Origin: Crocodylus rhombifer
Taxonomy: Eukaryota; Chordata; Crocodylia; Crocodylidae
Assembly: GCA_038503035.1 (NCBI GenBank)
Contig: JAVSML010019073.1
Location: forward strand, 1 to 64,000
Length of the DNA: 64,000 nt
Direction of reading: 5' to 3'
Under the pieces are notes generated by a model that was given only the letters and a program-made list of their open reading frames with translations, did no database searches and was not told the origin of the DNA. A program made the translations under genes and the position numbers. Positions 10,490-22,334 of the stretch are shown here, in pieces. The first letter of the stretch is position 1. The number at the start of each line of letters is the position of its first letter.

Positions 10490-11290
10490 TCAGTTCTGGG
10501 GTGTGAGTGCAGGTGTGGATGATGCACATTGCCCCTCCTGGCCCCAGCAGTACAAAAAGCCACCCTGGCAAGTAGCTCAGGGCTACCAGCTCTCAGGAGC
10601 TTCTGGGGCCCAGCCAATTGGTATCTGTGGACACTGCCCCTTGTGCAGCTGGACTCCTGAAGCAGCCCTGAGAGTTCCCTGCACCCTCTACCCACTGCAG
10701 CAGTCTGGCAGTGGGGCCTGCTGTTTGGCTGTGACTTGCTGTGCACCTGCCAGACTTGGATGGGGACTGCAGAGCCAGTAGAGGCATCTGCCCCTCTGGG
10801 CCAGCTGCCAGTGTACTGCAGTTGCAGGTTGACCTTTGTGTGGCACTACTGCCATTTGTGCCCCCTGCTCAGCCATCTGGGGAGCTATCACCCGGAAGAT
10901 GTTCCAGGTGTGGTGGCCTGCTTTGAGCTTTCAAAGCGTGTTCTCCTGGCCCCATTTGTCCAGGAGGTCAGACACAGCCAGGTGGGTCCAAGGTGCCATC
11001 TCTGAGCAAGCAGGGTCCTGCCACTGGCCTCCCTAGCAGGAATTTTGGTGTTCCCTATTGGAAAACTGAAAAATGCCTGATTAAAAAAATCCCAAAATCA
11101 CTCTGTAAAATACTTGCAAATCCATGTTTCTCCACAAGTAAAACAAAAGACCACTATAAAGAAAGAAAGAGAGTGAGACAGAGATCAGTTGAACAATGTT
11201 TTATTGATATATCTACAGTGTTAAAGCAAGTCTCTTATCATAGTAATAAAGTGAACTCTAAATACAGGTTTCATTAATTCATGAATACAT
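10490..11290. other. No gene recognised; sequence upstream of the hAT gene
   Basis: The GC content is moderate and there are many short shadow frames but no recognisable protein. It may be 5' non-coding sequence of the hAT element. Confidence 0.3.
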
Positions 11291-11309
11291 ATTTTGCTGG
11301 CCTTTCACA

Positions 11310-11580
11310 GGGCGATGGTCCCCACACAAGGGGTTGATCCCCCACACAAGGGCTACAGCCCCCCAAACACAGAGTTCAGCCCCTACACAAGGGTTTCAGC
11401 CCCCCAACAGAGGGTTTGTCCCCCACACAAAGGGTTCACCCCCCAAAAAGGGGTTTCAGCCCGCCAATGGGGATCGGCACTCTCACAAGGGGTATGACCC
11501 CCCAACAGGGGGATCATCCCCCACACAAGGGGTACAGCCCCCCAACGGGGGCCAAATGGCCCCTGCAGGGGCTATCACTG
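11310..11580. repeat. Minisatellite, ~20-bp C/A-rich units
   Basis: Degenerate repeats of the form 'cccccacacaaggggt(t)cag' run through the interval. They create an open frame with PHKGxxPP-like repeats that is a by-product of the repeat and not a gene. Confidence 0.85.
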
Positions 11581-12029
11581 CCCCTGAAAGGCCCGCATGC
11601 TCCACCCCAGTCCCCACAATTGCTGCCCTACCTGGCCCCACCCCTCAGTCCCCCAGGCTCACCAATGGCTTCCCCACCCAGCTTCACCCCGCAACTTGCA
11701 CCCCCAGGCCTCCAAGGCTACCCCCACAACCCCAGGCACCATCACCTAAAAAAACCCCCCAAAACAGAAAAAGAACAGAAAAAAAAAAAGGGGAAAAAAA
11801 GGCATCTGCTTACCTGAGAAGCAGGGGTGTGGGGGGGTCCAGGGCCTCCTGGGAGAGTCATCTGGGCAGCACAGGACAGCGGAGGGGCAGGAGGACTCAG
11901 GCTGGGGCTGTTGGGGCTGTCACCCTGCCCTGCACTGTGCAGGCGGGGCTCCAGGAGCCAGATGGCAGCTTCAATTGCAGATTAGTGCCAGTGTTTTTTG
12001 TGTGTGTGTGTGTTTTTTTAAAGTATGGG

Positions 12030-12440
12030 GGCTCTGGGTGGCTGGAGGGGGGAGGAGCCAGCAGGGGTCGGGGCCTTGAGGAGGCTGGTGGGGGGAGGGG
12101 CTGACCCTGGTAGGGGGAGAGGGTTTGGGGGGGTTGGCGGGAGGAGGGGCCAGCCCCACCAGGGGGAGGGGGTGGTGGGGCTCAGGGCCATCCTTGGCAG
12201 GGCTTAGGGGCCTCGGGATGGCTGGTGGGGGGAGGGTCCAGCCACAGCAGGGTTTGGGGGAGCTGGCGGGGGAAGGGGCTGGCTGCGGCAGGAGTCAGGG
12301 GCCTTGGTGGGGCCGGTGGGGGGAGGGGCCATCCCTGGCAGGGGGAGGGGGCTCAAGGGGGCTGGTGGGGGAGTGGCAGTCTGGGCAGGGGTGGGGGCCT
12401 CAGGGGGGCTGGAGGGGGGAGGGTGTTTGGGGGAGTGGGT
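12030..12440. repeat. G-rich minisatellite, ~55-60-bp units
   Basis: Repeated units of the type 'ggctggtggggggaggggc' followed by 'cagccctggcaggggt' run through the interval. A short TG run precedes it (about 11999-12012). The plus strand is rich in runs of three to six G and could form G-quadruplexes. Glycine-rich frames across it are artefacts. Confidence 0.85.
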
Positions 12441-12784
12441 GGGGCCATTGGGGTCCCCCCCTCAGTCCCTTCCCCCACCCCAAGCCCTTACTCACTGGCA
12501 CCAAGGTGAGGGGCAACCATAGAGACACTCTGGCAGCCAGAGCGTCTCTATGGAGGACCTAGCCTTCGGTTGCCTCAGGGTATGGTTGAGGACTGTGCCC
12601 TGTCCTGCTTTTTTATACTTCACTTTTATTAGACCCCCGGATATCCAGGGGTCTCATTTTCTCCCTGTGCTGCAAGTTTGGGATGGGGCTAGAGGCATAT
12701 GTGTGCTCGTGTGGATGTGCCCTATGAGAGCAGACCTTTCCCCGCTTTCCCCCCTCCCTCTCCCTACTCTCTGTTTCCCTGAAG

Positions 12785-12969
12785 GCAAGCCCAGCTTCAG
12801 CTTTGAAACTTGAAACATTTCAAAACTTTTGAAACATTTTGACTGCCCTCGTTTCATTCTGAGGCTGTTTCTAAGCCCTTTGTTTCATTTTGATTTCACT
12901 CTTTCAAGCTCAAAATGAGTTGAAACTGTGTCAAAATGAAACAGCTGGCAAAGTTTCCTACAGCCCTAC
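12785..12969. mobile_element. Right terminus of a hAT-like element
   Basis: This is an A/T-rich stretch with repeated 'gtttcattttg' and 'tgaaacattttga' words, ending 'ggcaaagtttcctacagcccta'-like. Composition and terminus resemble the right end of the hAT at 56562-58300 (which ends 'ttttgcacagcccta'). A matching left end was not found. It could be the 5' end of the interrupted hAT gene at 2.4-10.5 kb. Confidence 0.5.
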
Positions 12970-12994
12970 TTCTTAGGTGCCATTTGATCCTTGG

Positions 12995-13987
12995 TGTAGT
13001 AGGGCACTAAAGTGCCTGCTACTTGGAAAGCCAGAGCAGTGGCTCAGGTGCTGGTTGCTAGTGGCAACCGGTGGGAGTTACGGGCACACACCTGTTTGGA
13101 AGGGGCAGACATAAATCACAGGCCAAAGCCCTGGATGTACAAGCAGCTAGTGACACAGGTGAGAGACGGAACACCTGTGGTGTGGTTTGGAGGACATTTT
13201 AGCCACAAGGCTTAGATTTGTGTTGTAGCTGAAGGGCTTGTGTTTTGGTTATTGTTATACCAGAGGTCTGGGTGAGGCTATAAGGGGATGGAGGAGGCCT
13301 CATAGGGGAACCACATTAGAGTGTGGACCCCAGCCCAGAGAGAGGGGCAGCACTGCTGAGAGGCCCCAGAGAGAGGGGCAGTGACCATGAAGCCAAAAAG
13401 GGTGCAGCAGAGGGAGTGTGCCTCCCAGACTGCCAGGAAGGACAGTGCAAGGAGGGCATTGACCCAGAGCGTCCATAAGGGTGCAGCAGAGGGGGAGGTG
13501 TCATCCCCGTGCGCCAAGGCAAAGGTGCAGTATTGGGAGAGGGCTGACCCCAAGTACCCCAGAAGGCAGAACAAGGTCGTGGAGAACCTGAGTGCCAGTG
13601 AGGTTCGGGGTGAACGAGAAGCCCCAGACAGACGGCAGTGAGAAGCCCCAGAGAGAGAGGGGCAGCAACCATTTGAGCACCGTAAGATGCAGTGTGAGGC
13701 GGGACTCCAGAGAGCCCGAGTGAGATGGGACTGTGAAGGAACAGTGTCAACAGGACGCGGAGTGAGGCAGGGCTGTAGAGTGCCCAAGTGCCAGGGAGAC
13801 TGAGGTGGGTCTGGCACATAGCAGGAAACCATAGCCAAGGGAACGAAGGGCAGCCTCCCTACAATAAATACATAACATCAAAGACGTGATGGGTGAGATT
13901 CTGAGGGTGCTTAGAGAACGCTTGGCACGGTAATAAAGGTGGTCCCTAGGGGAGTGCACGGTGACCCTAGGATTCCATCCTGCTACA
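12995..13987 (+). mobile_element. Solo LTR of an endogenous retrovirus, 993 bp
   Basis: It starts TGTAGTAGG and ends CCTGCTACA, giving the TG...CA ends and short inverted repeats of a retroviral LTR. It is flanked by a perfect 5-bp TSD, CTTGG (12990-12994 and 13988-13992). Two AATAAA signals occur near the 3' side (about 13863 and 13932). A TATA-like 'ctataag' lies near 13278. The middle holds degenerate repeats containing 'ccagagagaggggcag'. No gag, pol or env sequence is attached, so the internal region was lost by LTR-LTR recombination. The plus orientation is inferred from the signals. Confidence 0.8.
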
Positions 13988-13992
13988 CTTGG

Positions 13993-16900
13993 CTTTTTCC
14001 ATCACAAATATTTATACATGGCATTAAGCAAGATGGTAGTGTAACAGTTATGTTGAAGCTGTGATGACACTAAGTAAGTTGAAATAAAATTATATGCATA
14101 TCTAGCTCTATATCAAATTACCAAACCATGCTCTTTCAAATGCCAATTGATGACTTTTCAGAAATGGTAGTACCGTATTCCCTAGCCCCCAAAATCCCTT
14201 TCTTGTATCCTGTATTTAGCTCTCTTGTATCTAAATAGATGGAATGCTGCTAGTTAAAACATATCACCACTCCTGATTAATTCAACAGAGAACATCAGAC
14301 ATATTTGCCAGTTTATCAGAGTTTGCTAAAACAAAGGTTTTCTCATTGCAGATACAAAGTAGTTGGGGTAAGATACAATACTGGCAACAATTTTGTATGT
14401 TTCTACAAATTTGGTGAGACTGACAGCTGGAATTACTATGATGAACTTTTACAATTAAAAAAAGTAGGATGTGGAGATACACCAGCAACTAAAGAAGCTC
14501 CAAAGGTCTTAGGAAGGAAAGCGTTCCAAGCCATGTTGTTGTTATACAAATGTCTCAGAAACAACTATATCAGCAAGGACACACACAGATAGTTAAATAC
14601 ATACAAAGCCTCACTCTCAAGGAATTAAGAACACTGTACTAGTGCTAATGCAGATCAGGTTAGGTTTGCCTGATATCATCACTTAAAGTAGATGGAACTA
14701 CTTGCGATTATTATTGTTGAGTGCTGGATAGTAGTTAAATGACCTGGCAATCCCTAGGGTGCCAATGGCTTTGTGCAGAAGAGCACTTTAGAGGGGGATG
14801 CTAGTTTTACCCCTGGTGGAGGAAATGCCACCAAAAAGTTGTGGAACTGAGGTCCATTCCATTATAAGGTAGACTGGGTTCTTTAATCTTGGTCAGGAGC
14901 CAGTTTAGGAGTGGAGCCCTGACAGATGGACAAATGAATGATCTCTTTTGCTCAGGCAGCTCCTTCAGCCGAACTGGTTCCAAATGTATTGCCTTTGCTT
15001 TGGATTAAACCAGCAAGGCTGAGACGGAGGAACTGGTGTGTGGGCAGGTCAGTGTTTCCATATACACTGCCCAGGCTTTTGCACCCTGGAGAGGTCATTT
15101 CAGCTTTGCTTTATCTTTCAAGGGAGGAATATGTTCAGTGAGCTGATGTCTCACTTGGCATAATTCTATTGTCTTGTGGGACAGACAGGTTAATACTAAT
15201 ACTACTGTTGAATTAGCTGTCTATTGTTACAGTGTTACCAGTGATCCATAGGCTCCTTAGTTTTACTGTATCCTGGGACATCATTACATGCTCTTTCAAT
15301 TTTATTTTCTTCACATTATTTACTGAAGCTTGAGTCCTTAAGTCCATCTATTCCTGTTTAGTGTTATGTGGTATTTTTGTTTAGAACATACTCTTAATTT
15401 TTTTTAATATTTTCGAAAATGCTCTGCTTGAAGAACCAGCCATGAAAAGTGGGAAAGAGAAGGCTCTTTAAAATTTGCTTGTCATCTCTATGGGGCAATT
15501 TCCCCCCTTTTTTAGGGGAAAGAGTACATTGGAATGATAGAGGGAGAGATTACAAAACAAGAAAACAAAAAACCTTTTTGCTTTAAGGACTTGTTAGGGA
15601 CAAGGAATGTGTCAGTGACAATATTCTAGCACATGTAATATAAGAATTTTGAAATGTAAGTGTTTGGTTTTATTTTGGATTGTAAATCCTGCTTTAGTTA
15701 ATTTTTTTTTTTCCTGCAAGAATAGGACTGACTGGATTGCAGTGATCGACATTTTAACTAATTTGGATAATTCTGTTTCAGGAATTTTGTTATATAGCAT
15801 TGAACACAGAGATATTTGCAGTTGCCATTTGTGCAGTTAAATCTGTCTTAATGACTCTTTTTTAATGTTGGTTTCCTGCCAGAAAGTGTTCAGCCACTGC
15901 AGGGATTTTTGTCTCAACGTATTAAACAGAGCATGCAGTATGGCCACCCTGTGAACACGTTAGTAGCTAGCTTTTAGAATGTTTAGAACAACTTGCATGA
16001 AGGGAAATAATACCTAAGGGTGACATGCTCCTCTAAGACCACCAGAAGAAAGGTACCATGTCTGTGAAGAATTATGCACAAAATGAATGAAAGAAGTTGC
16101 AGGAGAAATGTATGATAGATTTCAGTGCATCATGTTATTTTGATGTTACTTTTTGTCATAGTACACCTGGGACCCGGGTTTTAAAATGAGCAGTTAGTGT
16201 GAGGCCAGATCATGCAAAGCTAAATTAATCCTGATATGACTTTATGGCTCATTATATTTTACCCCTGCCATGGCTGTGGCTCACTTGTCTGTGTATGAAT
16301 TGGTTTGATATTGAGAGAAGGATGTCAATGGGGAATTCAAGAAAACAGACTTATGTATGTAGAAACCCTGATAAAAATGACATTTTGAACCATGCCATCT
16401 TCATAGAACTATTAGGCAAGATTAATTTAAAAATTAGTTTCAATATTAATACCATGACTATGTTTTATATTCTTGTACTAGCAGAGTCTAGCAAGATGCT
16501 GTATCTCTTTACTCTGTATCTGCCTGAGGGCAAAGAGAATGGACCAATAACTTGCCTAAAGTTACATACAGTGAATAACAAATTATAACCATGATTCTCA
16601 TTGGAACTAAGAAATAACATTCTTTTTGGCTGAAAGATATATGCTTATTCTGCAGATAAAATTAAAAGTAACAAAGCTGTGTGTGTATTAGCAAAGCTAA
16701 AGACTATAATCTAATTAGTCTAATGTCAATAATGTGTCATATCAAATCTGTTACTTTTTAAAACCATTCTAAAACAATCCTAATGCATGACATAGGAGAT
16801 GGGGAGCTGATTCTGCAATATTCTGTGGCTGACCAAAATAATTTGGGAAATGAGTTACTTCATCAGTTAAACCAGAAACAAAAGCCACTAAGGTAAAATG

Positions 16901-18047
16901 GCAGAGTGGGATTCAAATATAGTGGGGCAGTATGCATGCCCCATAACACACACCACTGGGGAGAGGATGAGGGGAAGAAAGGTCATCACGGCTGGTGGTG
17001 GCCAGGTGCCCTACCCTTCATTAATCTTATTACTGTTGTAGAATTCACACCTAGCTTGTACCTGCCCGATGACTAAAATGAATTTTAATCAAAACATAAT
17101 CTCTAAGAAAGCATAGTTGGTAGGTTGAGAGAGAAATAGAAGTAAACAGATAACATTTATTAATAAAACAATCAATACAATGTCCCACAGAATGGGTGAT
17201 GTGATAAGCTATTCACATGTCTGTATACACTGATGGACCTTGCTGTAGCACAGTAGCATTCCTGAAAAGATACGTTCAGATTGGCTTAGAAAATGAAATT
17301 ATTTAGCCAATCAGAGACCAGTTCAATCTTTTAGAAAGCTGCAATATTTTGATTCAAGTAATTTTATAAGCCTGATGGATCCATTCAGTTAAACTATTTA
17401 TCTTTAGTGCTTCCATCAATGAATCAATATTATTTATGTGACTGACTGACACTTACTTAATGTGGTATATTGTATGATACATGAAAAATGCATTTTTGGT
17501 TTTAGAGGTGATTGACTGATGGTTGCCATCATTCATATATTTCCTGTTACAATTCATATTTTTTCTATACACATTAAATTTACTAAGATTTTCTTAGTTC
17601 CTTTTTTGACAGCACAGATGATTAAACAGAATATAAATGAGCAAACACGGTTTGAATGAGTTATTGATTAGCAGAGAGGAGTTAACCTAATAAAAATATA
17701 TTTTAAAATTGATAATCAAGGGAATGATTTTTTGTGCTCATGGCAAAATTGGCAGTCTATTTGAAATGAGATTACTACATTCTAATATAATAGAATGCTA
17801 TAATATATAGTTCCAATAATTAAAACTTGCAACTCATTTGCAATTAAAAATCCAAAAGTGAATAAGTTGTCTGTTACATGAAAAACCTCTCTATCCATGA
17901 CTTTTGAAAGAGTAATCCTAGTGCTGTTTAAACCTAGAGATCTAGAGATAAAACTAGTGTTTTGGGGGAAAACTTCTAAGAATCCTTGAAAATACCTAAT
18001 AAAATTATTCTGATGAGCATCTTTTAAAACTAAACCACATTTTGCAT
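13993..18047. other. About 4 kb without a recognisable gene or repeat
   Basis: AT-rich, single-copy-like sequence. A 95-residue open frame at 14305-14592 has no motif I recognise and no start context or splice signal that convinces me. 16600-17900 is especially AT-rich. Confidence 0.4.
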
Positions 18048-18222
18048 CATGGTCCAGTGAATAGCACAGGACTGGGAGTCAGGACACCTCTGCCACTGGC
18101 CTGCTGGGTGATCTGGAGAAGTCGTTTAAACTCTGAGACTCTGGTTACCTATGGTGACCTTAACTCTCTTTGTAAAGTGCTTTAGATCTACTGAAAATCA
18201 CTATAAGCATCATTATATAAAC
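18048..18222 (+). repeat. MIR-like (CORE-SINE) fragment
   Basis: It reads 'ggtccagtgaatagcacagg', 'ctgggagtcaggacacct', 'tctgccactggcctgctggg' and then 'ttgtaaagtgctttagatct'. These are the ordered landmarks of MIR/CORE-SINE copies common in amniote genomes. The copy is old and diverged. Confidence 0.75.
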
Positions 18223-18510
18223 ATCAACATGTGCTACTTAATATGATTCAAAGATACTTCTCCCATGAAAATTCCAACCTATGCTATGATAAGCACATGT
18301 TTTACTGCTTGAATCCAAGATTGCTCATGTTTAAGTGCAGTTAACATGTCCTAAGTGTCATGTGCAACATGGCCCCATGTCTGTTATTTCTGGCTCTGTT
18401 GCTACCCTGATGGGTGAATTTCCTTTCACCTTGCCTATGTTTTCTCATCTGTTTGTTAATTGTGAATGATTATATATCAGCCAGGGGCAATTATCTGGGC
18501 TGGAAAGTGA

Positions 18511-18597
18511 CACTTAAGAAGTTTTAGTGAGCTGTCATGGGCCGGGTCTCCACCCTGTTCTCCTGGCCTGCAAGAGCTCACTAAAACTCCTTAAGTG
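18511..18597. repeat. Hairpin with 23-bp arms
   Basis: Arms cacttaagaagttttagtga.. (18511-18533) and ..tcactaaaactccttaagtg (18575-18597) pair with one mismatch around a 41-bp loop. The inner word 'actaaaactcc' recurs in the hairpin at 27879. Confidence 0.85.
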
Positions 18598-19747
18598 GCC
18601 CTTTCCTGAGCTCATCTGGGTAGATGGGATGGGGCTGTGGGCAGGCAAGGAGTGGCATCTGGGAACGGGATGGGTGGGTGGGGCAGGGGCCTGGGAGAAA
18701 GCTGTGATCTGCTTCCTGCATGCCCTTGCCCACAAACCTGGCACCATTCTCAGGGATGTACAGACAGTGTATTGTGTCTCTGCCCCAATTCCAACCCTGG
18801 CCATGTGCTGTCATAGCTTTATTATCCTAATTCTAGCCCTAGCCCTGACCCTGACCTGCCCACCCATCCTGCTCCCCTTCCAGAAACCACTTCCCACCCT
18901 CCTGTGGCTCCACCCCATCCATCCAGCTGAATGCACATGCCTACACAAGTCCCAGGCCAGTATCCATGGAGGCCGTACTTGCTTGCTCTGTCCAACACCC
19001 GCAGCAGTGAGTATGGAGAAGATGGGTGAGGGAGGTTAAGCATCGGGGCTAGGTCCAGCAGTTACAGCAGCAGAGACTGGCAGCAGCAGCTGGAAGGAGC
19101 CACCACTGTGGGGGCTGCTGGGAAGTGAGTCTGGCTGCTACATCACCCTAGCCCTACTGCGTGTGCCACAGCCTGGGCTGCCTCTGCACCTGGGCCAAGT
19201 GGGGCCAAGGGACCCACTATGGGCAGGATAAAATCCTTTGGCAGGCAGATCATTTCAAAGCATTTTAAGATATATGGATGAAACATTCAGTGGGGTGGGT
19301 GGGGGGAGATGTTTATATTGTCAACTGTAGCTTTTATGATTGTGATGCTCTTAAGGTTTTACCAATTAGTACAAGATAATTATATACAAATGTTATTCCA
19401 TTCTAAATGAGTAAAAAATATGCAGCATATCTTTTGTCTCTGAAGCAATACTGTTTGTCTCCCCTTTTTTGGTTGCTGTTTTGTATCAAATAATATAAAT
19501 CACAGAAACTTCCAAGAGCCATTCATACTTCCAGTTGGCTCCTGGATGTGAAAAATATGGTCTTTGCTATAACTTAAAGCATTCAATTAATATTTTCCAA
19601 CTGGTTTTATTTTTATACCATTCTCTTATTTGTAATTATAATTATTAGGTAAAATTAAATAAGTATTTCAAGATAATTTATTTTAAGCAAAAACATGTTA
19701 TTCATTTAGGCTAGGTATAGACATTACACTTACATATGTTAAGTGGG
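18598..19747. other. No gene recognised
   Basis: 18600-19200 is GC-richer, with short open frames on both strands but no domain. 19260-19700 is AT-rich. At 19711-19730 the words 'ggctaggtatagacattac' resemble the terminal repeat of the element at 35981, without a partner end. Confidence 0.35.
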
Positions 19748-20188
19748 ATAACTTACATGACTGGAACACTGTCATGGATGGGTACAAAGTGTTCAGGAAG
19801 GGCAGGCAGGGGAGAAAAGGAGAAGTTGCATTTTATGTAAAAGAACCATATGATTGTTCAGAGTGCCAGTATGAAACTGGAGATAGGTCTGTTGCAAGTC
19901 TCTGAGTTGGGGTCAGAGGGGAAAGCAACAATGGTGATATTGTGGTGGGGGTCTGCTATAGACTACCAGACCAGGAAGAAGTTGTGGAAGTTGAGGATTT
20001 CTTCAAACGGCTAGCAGAAGTTTCCCGATCTCGGGTCCTGGTTCTCATGGGGGGGTTTCAATCACCCTGACATCTGGCAGGAGGGCAATACCAAAGTGCA
20101 CAGGCAATCTAGGAAGTGTTTGGAGAGTATTGAGGACAATTTTATGGTGCAAGTGCTTGAGCAGCTAACTAGGGGCCATGCTCTTCTT

Positions 20189-20405
20189 TTATGGGTGACT
20201 GGTGTCTCGAGTCGGGGGGGGGGCAGTGACCCCCCTGACACCAGTCAGCTACTGGGGCTGCTCTTGCTGGCTGCCCCACTCCCTGGCTCGTGCTTGCAGG
20301 TGAGGCACAGGCACTTCCACCTGCCCCCCTACCCATGACCTAAACAGGGAGTGTGGCCTGACAGGGGGTACACATGCACCCCCATGACCCCCTGTGCATT
20401 GCCAC
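20189..20405. mobile_element. Unidentified 217-bp insertion with 10-bp TSD in CR1 copy 3
   Basis: It is flanked by perfect direct repeats tgctcttctt (20179-20188 and 20406-20415) in the middle of continuous CR1 endonuclease sequence. It holds an internal inverted repeat (gactggtgtc ... gacaccagtc, about 20197-20247) around a G-run. The first bases, 'ttatgggtgac', would read as 'cccataa' on the other strand. The TSD length suggests retroposition or an 8-10-bp transposase target. I do not recognise the family. Confidence 0.75.
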
Positions 20406-20764
20406 TGCTCTTCTTGACCTGCTGCTCACAAACAGGGAAGAATTGGTGGGGAGTATAGTAGTGATTGGCAACTTAGGCAGCAGTGACCATGAGATGATTG
20501 AGTTCAGGACCCTGAGAAAAGGAAGGATGGAGACAAGCAGAGGAAGAACCCTGGACTTCAGAAAAGCAGACTTTGATTCACTCAGGGAACTCGTGGACAG
20601 GATCCCCTGGGAAGCCAGTCTGAGGGGAAGAGGAGTACAGGAGAACTGGTTGTACTTTAAAGAAGGCTTACTGAGAGTACAGGAACAAACCATCCTGATG
20701 TGCAGGACAACTAGCAAATATGGCAGAAGATGAGCTTGAATTAGCAGGGAACTCTTCAGTAAAC

Positions 20765-21706
20765 TGTGGCAGGACACTCTTGGTGCCTGCCACTTTAAGG
20801 GCTGAGCCAAGCAGCCAGAAGGTGCTTGATTCCAGCGGCCATTTTAGATCTCTGGCTGCCTACATAAACAAGGTAGCTCATTATTGGCAGGCCAGGCAGT
20901 AACATTGCCTGGCTACAAGGCTGAATGCAACACCTTGGCAGTAAGGGCAGGAGCTGTAGGGGATAGTTTGGAAGCTCCTGGTCTGGGGCATGACCTACAA
21001 CTGCACCCTGCTGGGAGTGGATGGGTGGCTTGGTGGGCCTCTCAGTGGCACGGGTGCTCCCAGGAAATACAAGGCCAGCTACTACCCCATGAAAGGTGGG
21101 TCAGGACACCTTAATAAACCCAGCTCCCACAACTGGGTGGTTTACCCCATGGTAGGGCCAAGAAGGCAGACCCAGGTTAGAGAGTGGACTATAGACTCAG
21201 AAGCCTGACTTAGAATACCCTTCACTGGTCAATGCTGGGGCCAGGACCAGAATAGTCAAAAGGGCCAGGGGCACATTATGGGGGATTTCCAGAGCTGAGG
21301 GCCTGGGGTTTCCAGCTGGCATTGGAGGTGAGGCCAATGCCTGTGTGGCCAAAGGTCCTGGCGGGGACCATACCCAAAAAGGAAAAGAGTTCAGGGAGCT
21401 AGGCAGCCCAGAATGAGGGCAGAGTAGGCTGCCTGATTGGAGGGAATCTAGTTGGGAGTCCAGTGGAGCTGGTGACATTATAAGATCTGTGGATACCAAC
21501 TGTGAAACTGGGGCTGCAGTGTAGGAGAGGAATGGAGCCACAGATAGTGCCCCCTGGCATCAGGGCAAGAAATGGGCAGCCTGCCACCTAATTTAATAAC
21601 ATAATTATGTAACAGTGAGGCATGGTAGAAGAAAAGGCAGGCAGTTGGCCCAGAAACAGGTGGGTGGGCCATTAGTAGACCAGGCCTGAGAATGCCCCCT
21701 GTTGCA
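20765..21706 (+). mobile_element. Solo LTR of an endogenous retrovirus, 942 bp, inside CR1 copy 3
   Basis: It starts TGTGGCAGGACACT and ends CCCCCTGTTGCA, with imperfect short inverted repeats at the ends. It is flanked by a perfect 5-bp TSD, TAAAC (20760-20764 and 21707-21711). CR1 sequence is continuous across it. A polyadenylation signal AATAAA lies at 21113-21118. No retroviral genes are attached. It differs clearly from the LTR at 12995. Orientation is inferred from the AATAAA. Confidence 0.85.
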
Positions 21707-22334
21707 TAAACTAATTTAAAAAAATGAAGCTCATAAGAAATGGAAATTTGAGAAAATAACTAGGGAAGAATATAAGACCATTGCTCAGGCATGCAGGGAT
21801 GAAGTCAGGAAGGCCAATGCACAAGGGTTTCTACAAGCATGTCAGTAGCAAGAGGAGGATCAGAGAAAGTGTGGCTCCCCTACTGAATGGGGAAGGCAAC
21901 CTTGTGACAGAGGATGAAGAAAAGGATGAAATGATCAGTGCCTTTTGTCTTCACAGGCAAGTTCAGCTAACAGACTACTATGCTGGACAGCACAGCTTGG
22001 GGAGGAGGTGAGCAGCTCTCAGTGGTGAAAGAACAGATTAGGGACTACTTAGAAAAGCTATTTACCAGGGCACCCCTGGAATAACCAGGAACAATGACCA
22101 CAAGTTGATAGAGAATAGATTTAGGTTGGACATCAGAAAGAAATTCTTCATTGGTAGGGTTGCCAGAATCTGGAATGGGCTTCCAAAGGAGGTGGTGCTC
22201 TCTCCTACCTTGGGGGGTCTTCAAGAAGAGACTGGACAAGCACCTGGCTTTCCTGCCAAGGGCAGTGTTGTGGGGAATGGGATTGGACTTGATGATTCAT
22301 TTGAGGTCCCTTCCAACTCTAGCATCTATGAGAG

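Larger units (their letters stand above)
19748..22334 (+). mobile_element. CR1 LINE copy 3, 5'-truncated, internally deleted and twice invaded
   Basis: The endonuclease part starts inside the 'HDW' motif (tacatgactggaacactgtc), continues through the YYRPP-like 'gtctgctatagactacc' and the 'gttctcatgggggggtttcaatcac' DFN region, and runs to about 20760. After a solo LTR (20765-21706) it resumes with 'aaaatgaagctcataagaaa'. Most of the reverse transcriptase is then missing: near 22080 the sequence jumps to the C-terminal 'ggacatcagaaagaaattctt' and 'aggtcccttccaac' 3' end. A 217-bp insertion lies at 20189-20405. Frames are broken throughout. Confidence 0.9.

Noticed and set aside
11334..12104. 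Open frames of 256 and 133 codons with proline- or glycine-rich repeats
   Set aside because: They arise from minisatellites that are open in several frames at once; there is no domain and no splice or start context.
13278..13838. Overlapping frames of 186 and 167 codons on the minus strand
   Set aside because: They lie wholly within the solo LTR, over its internal repeats, with no retroviral protein motif.
14305..14592. 95-codon open frame as a possible exon or small gene
   Set aside because: No domain recognised, no convincing splice sites or flanking exons. A length of 95 codons in AT-rich DNA can occur by chance.
20096..20338. 80-codon frame as a small protein
   Set aside because: It spans the junction of CR1 sequence and the 217-bp insertion, so it is a chance chimera.
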